DNA of 64,000 nt. Origin: Diphasiastrum complanatum (taxonomy: Eukaryota; Streptophyta; Lycopodiopsida; Lycopodiales; Lycopodiaceae). The notes under the pieces are model-generated. The model was not told the origin of the DNA, did no database searches, and saw only the letters and a program-made list of their open reading frames with translations. Location of the stretch: the NCBI GenBank assembly GCA_029204225.1, contig CM055097.1, forward strand, positions 32,925,804 through 32,989,803, in the 5' to 3' direction. A program made the translations under genes and the position numbers. This document shows, one piece after another, positions 59,364-64,000 of the stretch; the stretch's first letter is position 1; each line of letters starts with the position of its first letter.

Positions 59364-61332
59364 CTAACTGAGAGAAAAAAACTGTGTGATCTGTTGCGAG
59401 GCACATGGAGGCCTCTGGTGATGAACTCTGGATGGTCGAGGAATACGCTGGAGCTTCGGTGGACGAGCTGGAATGTCAATCTCACTGTCCGAAGTATCTT
59501 TCTTCTCTAACTCTTTTCTGAAAGAAAAGTGTAATATGTGGCTGGCTATGGTCAACATCCTGATCATCCGACAGAAAAGAAGATCTCAACGAGAACATCT
59601 CTCGTAATAGCAAGCCAACACATCTCGCATCTGGATAGGTAAAGAAGGAACCAAGCGTGAGTGGAGTGTCCCGATAGAGACAGTGGTATCTACCTCTGAT
59701 CTCGTAGTAAACTGGACAGATGAAAATAAAGTGAAACTCATCCTCAACCTCTTGTAATTTACAACACTGACAGATCCGTAATGGTCGTGGCGTGTCTGTG
59801 TATCTGCCTGTCTCAATAGTGAGCTGATGAGAAGAGACCTGAAGCTGACCAATGTGGTAGCGCAGGCCAAAAGAGATAACTCGGTCTGACCCTGAAGCAT
59901 CAAGGTGAAGAAAGTGAGTGTGGTAGAACTGAAGCTTAACCCGTGATGGATCCAGGTGAGACCAAACAGTGTGTATGTATGCTCTGTAGATCTGTCGGCG
60001 AATGTATGAGTCCCATTTGGGAGATCAGACATAGATAATCCCCATCTATGTAGAAAGTCTGAAGCATACTGAAACCATGAGGACCTAGCCCGCTGCCCGA
60101 CCAAAGTGCGAGAAGATGTAAAAGCCGCTACCACGTATCTGGAAGAGTCAAACTCTGAGACTCTGTGAATGAATGTGATGATCCTGAAAATAGCCTCTAC
60201 AATTAGTGGAGGAGAAGCAAACTCCACCAAAATAATCTCATGACTTGGCCCGAATCATCCGGCTAAGCATGTGAATCTGCAAACGCGAGATGTCACTTCA
60301 AGTGTCTCTAGATAACCCTGGATACCATGTCTCTGCTGAGTATAGTGCAACTGGAGAAACAGTCGAAGAGAAGAGGCGACAGCGTGTGTCCGGGTCATGC
60401 ACACAATAAGTAAAGGAAAACCCTCCATCTGAACCAGAGCAGAGCGCCCCTTGCGGAGCCTAGCCAATGCAGCTGGTCTAAAAGAAAGCAATGGACCAGA
60501 GAAGAGAACACCCATGTATGTGTAAGACGCCACTATCTCTAGAAATTTTCCATCATAATAGAACATAGTGTCTCCCATATGCTGTCTGTTGGTGTTAAAC
60601 ATCATAACCTTAGTCTTACCAATGTTCACCATCAGCCTGCATATCTGATTGAAAGTATACAAGGCATTCAAATGTCGCTGAAGTCGTGCAGCCGAACTAG
60701 ATAGTAGAACCACATCATCTGCATAAAGAAGGATAAGGATAACAATATCTACTAGAGGACAACCATCTCCACCTTCTTTCTGAATGATCCGCTCAAGGTC
60801 ATCAATGTATAGAGCAAAGAGGGTGGGTGACAAAGGACATCCCTGCTTTACTCCGACCTTACTATGAATATATGAATACCATCCATCTCCATCACGAAAC
60901 GGGCCAAAACTCTCTCATATAAAAAAAGCCCTACTAAGCAAAGCTGGCTATATCATCTGAGAGAGCTTGGAATGGATCACCACCATAGTCTGCAAAAGCT
61001 GATGTCTGAGGTGCAAAATAACAAACTGTTATAAAGAGATCTTGAGGTAGCTCCTAGTAGTGACCAAAGAACTGTAACCAGATAAATCTCGCAAATGGAT
61101 CACTTTTGAGCACCTTAAAATGAGTACAATAAACTTCCCTGGTAAGACATGCGACACCACCAGAGCCACGTGTGGTTTTTCCTCTCAAGAAAGCCCTGTA
61201 TGCTGAATGCCATGAGTATTCCTGAATGGCTGGAAGGGGTCGAAACAATGATTCATGGGTCTCTGCTAAGAGCAAAATATTACATTTCTGCAAAAAAAAG
61301 TGAAAATCCCCTGTTGAAGAAGATGAAAGCAC
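59364..61332 (-). pseudogene. LINE-B ORF2: endonuclease and reverse transcriptase
   Basis: The endonuclease-like part reads CNILLLAETHESLFRPLPAI and HSAYRAFLRGKTTRGSGGVA (61280-61140): the ETH and RGSGGVA patches fit the apurinic-endonuclease-type domain of LINEs, which nicks the target. About 300 codons, including the RT N terminus, are then missing. RT resumes with MSPTLFALYIDDLERIIQKE, LLYADDVVLLSSSAARLQRH, LMVNIGKTKVMMFNTNRQHM and YTYMGVLFSGPLL. The C-terminal knuckle region follows after frameshifts and ends QRPPCASQQITQFFSLS. Confidence 0.8.
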
Positions 61333-61410
61333 ACTGTTACAATTCCAAAAACCAATTTGTAATGGCTGAGGGGATCTCGGGTTGTTCAGGTGCCCGGGAT
61401 CCCCGACTTC

Positions 61411-62344
61411 CTATTGTGAAATCCTATCGTAGAATTTAGGCTTGCCTTCAATAAAGACCACTCTTTGATTCCTAGCATTGGCATCATGAATGACCAATTT
61501 CCTCGCTTGCCATTGTGTGTGTGTTAGATCTTCATCCATAAAAATAACCTTTGAGCTTAGCTCGAAGGCGTAAAGCAACATTGCGTTGTTCAATGGAACG
61601 GAACTTTATGAATAAGACCTTATCATCAAATTTGCTCCGCCAAGCAGTGTCAAATCCCTCAATATTATGTGCAAGTTTAGATACAAGAAGGTCTTTCGCC
61701 TCATCAAGGGCCTTGTTTCCATTAGGAATACCCCTACCTCGTATATTAAGAGCCTTCTTGGCTCTTCTCTCTTGTTTTGTAAAAACATTCTCTAAGGTAG
61801 AATTCACTAACAAGGGCTGAACTTGGTTAGAGGAATTACCATCTTGCTTAAGAAGCGAAGCCCAAGTACGAGTTTATTCCACTTCCTTTGCCAAAGATGA
61901 GATTTTACTTTCCACATCTTGCTGCGAATGAAGATCCTGCATCCCTTTCACTTTCATCATGTCGATAGTGCTTTGTAAATCCTTATTTTGAAGACTGACT
62001 CTGATAAGTTCTTCATGAAGCGTCTGATTTTGTAGCTGCAATTTCTCAATAAATTGAAACACTTCTTTGAACTGATGTTGTAAGTAGCTGTGAAGACAAT
62101 CAAAGTTGGATAAGTTGCTAGGTTGTAATTGTTCTGTAGGGATATGATAGGCATCTACAGAAGATAATATCGGAACCGGTGCATTGGCAATGGCCTACAA
62201 CGGAAGATGAGGCGATGACTGGCCGACAAAAGACAGGCCTGTAAAAGAAGAAGAGCCAGTGATGGCCTGGTCAGCAGGAGCAGATGATTGGCAAGCAGGA
62301 GAAGAGGGGGGCGAAGGAGACCCCCCCTTTTTGATTGAGGCCAT
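61411..62344 (-). pseudogene. LINE-B ORF1 protein
   Basis: The ATG at 62344 gives MASIKKGGSPSPPSSPACQS, a Ser/Pro-rich start, then a coiled coil (FQFIEKLQLQNQTLHEELIR, LAKEVE), TWASLLKQDG, KALNIRGRGIPNGNKALDEA, an RRM-like part (DTAWRSKFDDKVLFIKFRSI) and, after a frameshift, MDEDLTHTQWQARKLVIHDA with VFIEGKPKFYDRIS. Two stops and one frameshift are present. It aligns in order with the ORF1 readings of LINE-C and LINE-E. Confidence 0.75.
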
Positions 62345-62354
62345 CGCAAGAAAG

Positions 62355-62555
62355 AGGACCTGAGTGCACAGGTCTGGGTAGGGCGGACAAGATAGGGTAG
62401 GACTTGAGCGGACAGGAAATGCGGACAAGTCAGGGTAGGTAGGATCTGAGCGGACAGGGCCTGAGTGGACAGGACTAGGACAGGACTTGAGCGGATAGGA
62501 TAGGGTAGGGCGGCAGGACAGAGTAGGGCGGACCTGGGATAGGGCGGGCATGGGT
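62355..62555. repeat. Imperfect GAGCGGACAGG minisatellite in LINE-B leader
   Basis: The words CTTGAGCGGACAGGA, CTGAGTGGACAGG and GATAGGGTAGGGCGG recur irregularly over 200 bp. The LINE-A leader at 58250-58340 has a shorter, related stretch (GGGCGGACCAGGGTAGGG). It is the likely promoter/leader of the LINE family. Confidence 0.7.
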
Positions 62556-62560
62556 GCAGG

Positions 62561-62562
<2 letters not shown>

Positions 62563-62613
<51 letters not shown>
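62563..62613. repeat. (GA)n microsatellite, LINE-C tail
   Basis: About 25 GA units between the LINE-C 3' end and the LINE-B leader. Translations as (Ser-Leu)n are artefacts. Confidence 0.9.
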
Positions 62614-62616
<3 letters not shown>

Positions 62617-64000
62617 CTTTATTAATGTCTTTTCCATGCCATAAGGCATATAAGACTTATTAGTACATCAAAAAGATGGAAACTAGACGGATCGATGCCG
62701 TCAACTAACAGAGCTGAAAAAAAAATCTAAAGATCTAACTAAGAAGAGAAGAATGGCCAGGATTATATGGTACGTAGAACATTTACAAGTTCAATTGGAC
62801 ATCTCTTCAGTTCTCTAACTTTGACTTAGCTCTTTGCAATCTTAGGTATCTCAATCAAACTTTCATTAATAGCAATAGATTTACGATCTACAAATTGAAT
62901 AATAGCATCCCTATAGATCATCCGTTTCCCATTTGTTAAAGCCTCCTGTCTTGCCTTTTTCCATTCTTAAACCTGAATGAAAGTAAGGTCTTCATCTGAG
63001 TATATCTTCGTATCCCTTAGTTTCAATCCCTCACCTAGCACTTCACGACGATGAGATACAGATGTGAAGCGTATGACAAGAGTATCTGGATCCTTCTTCG
63101 GATGCCACGTAGTATCCATACCTTTGTTATGGTGCTGAAGAGTCTCTTCTTAAAACTTCTTAGCTTTGCCAACATCTTGGGAATTTGTAATACCTCTAAC
63201 CCGAACATTAAGAGCTTTCTGCTCTTGCAGATGACTCTTAGCGAACATAATTGAGATAAATAAAGGTGGAGGTGGAGGAATAACATCATTCGAACCTTTA
63301 AGTACATCTGCCCAAGTTTGGACAACAGTATGATGCTGCTCCACTTGATTTTCAAGCTGATGGATCTTAGCTGAAGTATTCATGTGAGAAGAAGCTTCAC
63401 TTTTGATAACTACAACTTCTTTCCTGAGATCATCAATGGACGTATCCAGCTTCTGAAGGTGAGATTGCACAACATGGATCATAGACTCAAGAGAAACAAG
63501 TTTTTCTCGATGGCTGTTAAGATATTCATATGAACGTAGTTGATGTGCACGAATGACAGAGATCATAAAGGATGGAGGCAGAGATGCTTCTGGTTATCAG
63601 GGGTGAAAGGAAGGGCTACAGTGGAATCACTATTAATGAGAATAGGGTCTGACAGAGAGACATGGATTGCCGCTAGCATAGAAGGAGAAGGTGGGTCTGA
63701 AATGGAAGAAGAAGGTGAAGCTGTTGAGGTAGAAGCGATGGAGTCCGCAGACAATGTTTGAGGAGCACGGGTAGGTGCACCCTCTTTCCTATTCTTGGCC
63801 ATAGTTCACAAATCCTTCAGCCAAGTAGAATCTTAGCGAATCTCCAGCAGGCCACAGGGTGTTGGATAGGCAATAGGCAGCAGTCATTTGCAGGCAGCTG
63901 GCATCCGCACAGCCAGCCAAGCCAGCCAGCGATGGAGCAGACCAGTTCAGTGCAGTAGAAGTAGCGCCATCAGCACGTCAAATCGCAGCAGCCAAATGCA
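62614..64000 (-). mobile_element. ORF1-only LINE unit (LINE-C), continues past window
   Basis: Minus-strand order: leader (from beyond 64000 to 63803), ORF1 (63802-62830), short 3' UTR, family 3' end (GTCTTATATGCCTTATGGCA, ATTAATAAAGC) and (TC)n. No endonuclease or RT is present. Unlike LINE-E, the ORF1 start and leader are kept, so this copy looks close to full length for an ORF1-only element. Confidence 0.75.
62830..63802 (-). pseudogene. LINE-C ORF1 protein
   Basis: The ATG at 63802 gives MAKNRKEGAPTRAPQTLSAD and a Ser/Pro-rich N-terminal region. After a frameshift near 63570 comes a long coiled coil (LVSLESMIHVVQSHLQKLDT, IHQLENQVEQHH), then TWADVLKGSNDV, KALNVRVRGITNSQDVGKAK, an RRM-like part (TLVIRFTSVSHRREVLGEGL) and YSDEDLTFIQV...RKARQEALTNGKRMIYRD-type C terminus with a stop. 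The W in TWADVLKG shows what the TAG in LINE-E replaced. Confidence 0.75.

Larger units (their letters stand above)
59146..62560 (-). mobile_element. Near-complete LINE (LINE-B): leader, ORF1, endonuclease, RT, tail
   Basis: Minus-strand order: GC-rich repetitive leader (62560-62345), ORF1 (62344-61411), endonuclease fragment (61332-61040), deletion, RT with YADD at 60714-60725, C-terminal knuckle CQCCKLQEVEDEFHFIFICP (about 59790), and 3' end CCTTATGTACCCAAGGGCAC followed by a short (ATTCT)n tail at about 59143-59163. This gives the canonical domain order for the family and shows that the ORF1-to-tail units elsewhere lack ORF2. Confidence 0.85.

Overview
The window reads as nuclear DNA of a land plant with a large, retroelement-rich genome. 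The evidence is plant-type Ty1/copia and Ty3/gypsy elements with initiator-Met-tRNA primer sites, LINEs, hAT-type elements, low GC, and one host gene with introns of about 4.6, 8.7, 20.3 and 8.4 kb filled with transposons. Introns of this size suggest a fern, gymnosperm or other large-genome lineage. That placement is inference; nothing in the window fixes the species.

The one host gene I can support is a plus-strand AAA+ ATPase. It was rebuilt from nine exons with matching splice phases: 2022-2121, 6742-6887, 15578-15693, about 16476-16596, 16692-16966, 37282-37406, 39357-39400, 39577-39708 and 48071-48148. It has a presequence-like N terminus, one hydrophobic segment, and an AAA domain whose Walker A and Walker B motifs are each cut by an intron. 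The 3' part lies beyond the window.

Layout of the rest. Intron 1 (2.1-6.7 kb) holds gypsy debris on both strands. Intron 2 (6.9-15.6 kb) holds LINE and copia fragments and a 1.84-kb near-tandem duplication. Intron 5 (17-37.3 kb) holds an internally deleted copia (copia-1), a decayed gypsy on the minus strand, a minus-strand copia joined to the first exons of a BED-finger hAT gene, and an unusual 2.9-kb copia-like element with LTR arms in inverted orientation flanked by a 5-bp duplication. Intron 8 (39.7-48 kb) holds a truncated LTR, a gypsy gag-protease fragment and a decayed copia pol. Intron 9 (48.1 kb onward) holds a copia (48.8-54.7 kb) carrying two nested hAT-like non-autonomous elements, then a head-to-tail run of minus-strand LINE units to the window end.

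The most interesting parts are: (1) the LINE cluster at 54.9-64 kb, where LINE units abut at (TC)n or other simple-repeat tails, which suggests microsatellite-targeted insertion; (2) LINE units in which ORF1 runs directly into the 3' tail without ORF2, like mammalian half-LINEs; (3) the inverted-LTR element at 32471-35372; and (4) a family of CATAG-ended elements with 8-bp target duplications. All LTR elements and LINEs seen here carry stops, frameshifts or deletions, so none looks autonomous. No rRNA, tRNA gene or CRISPR array was recognised.
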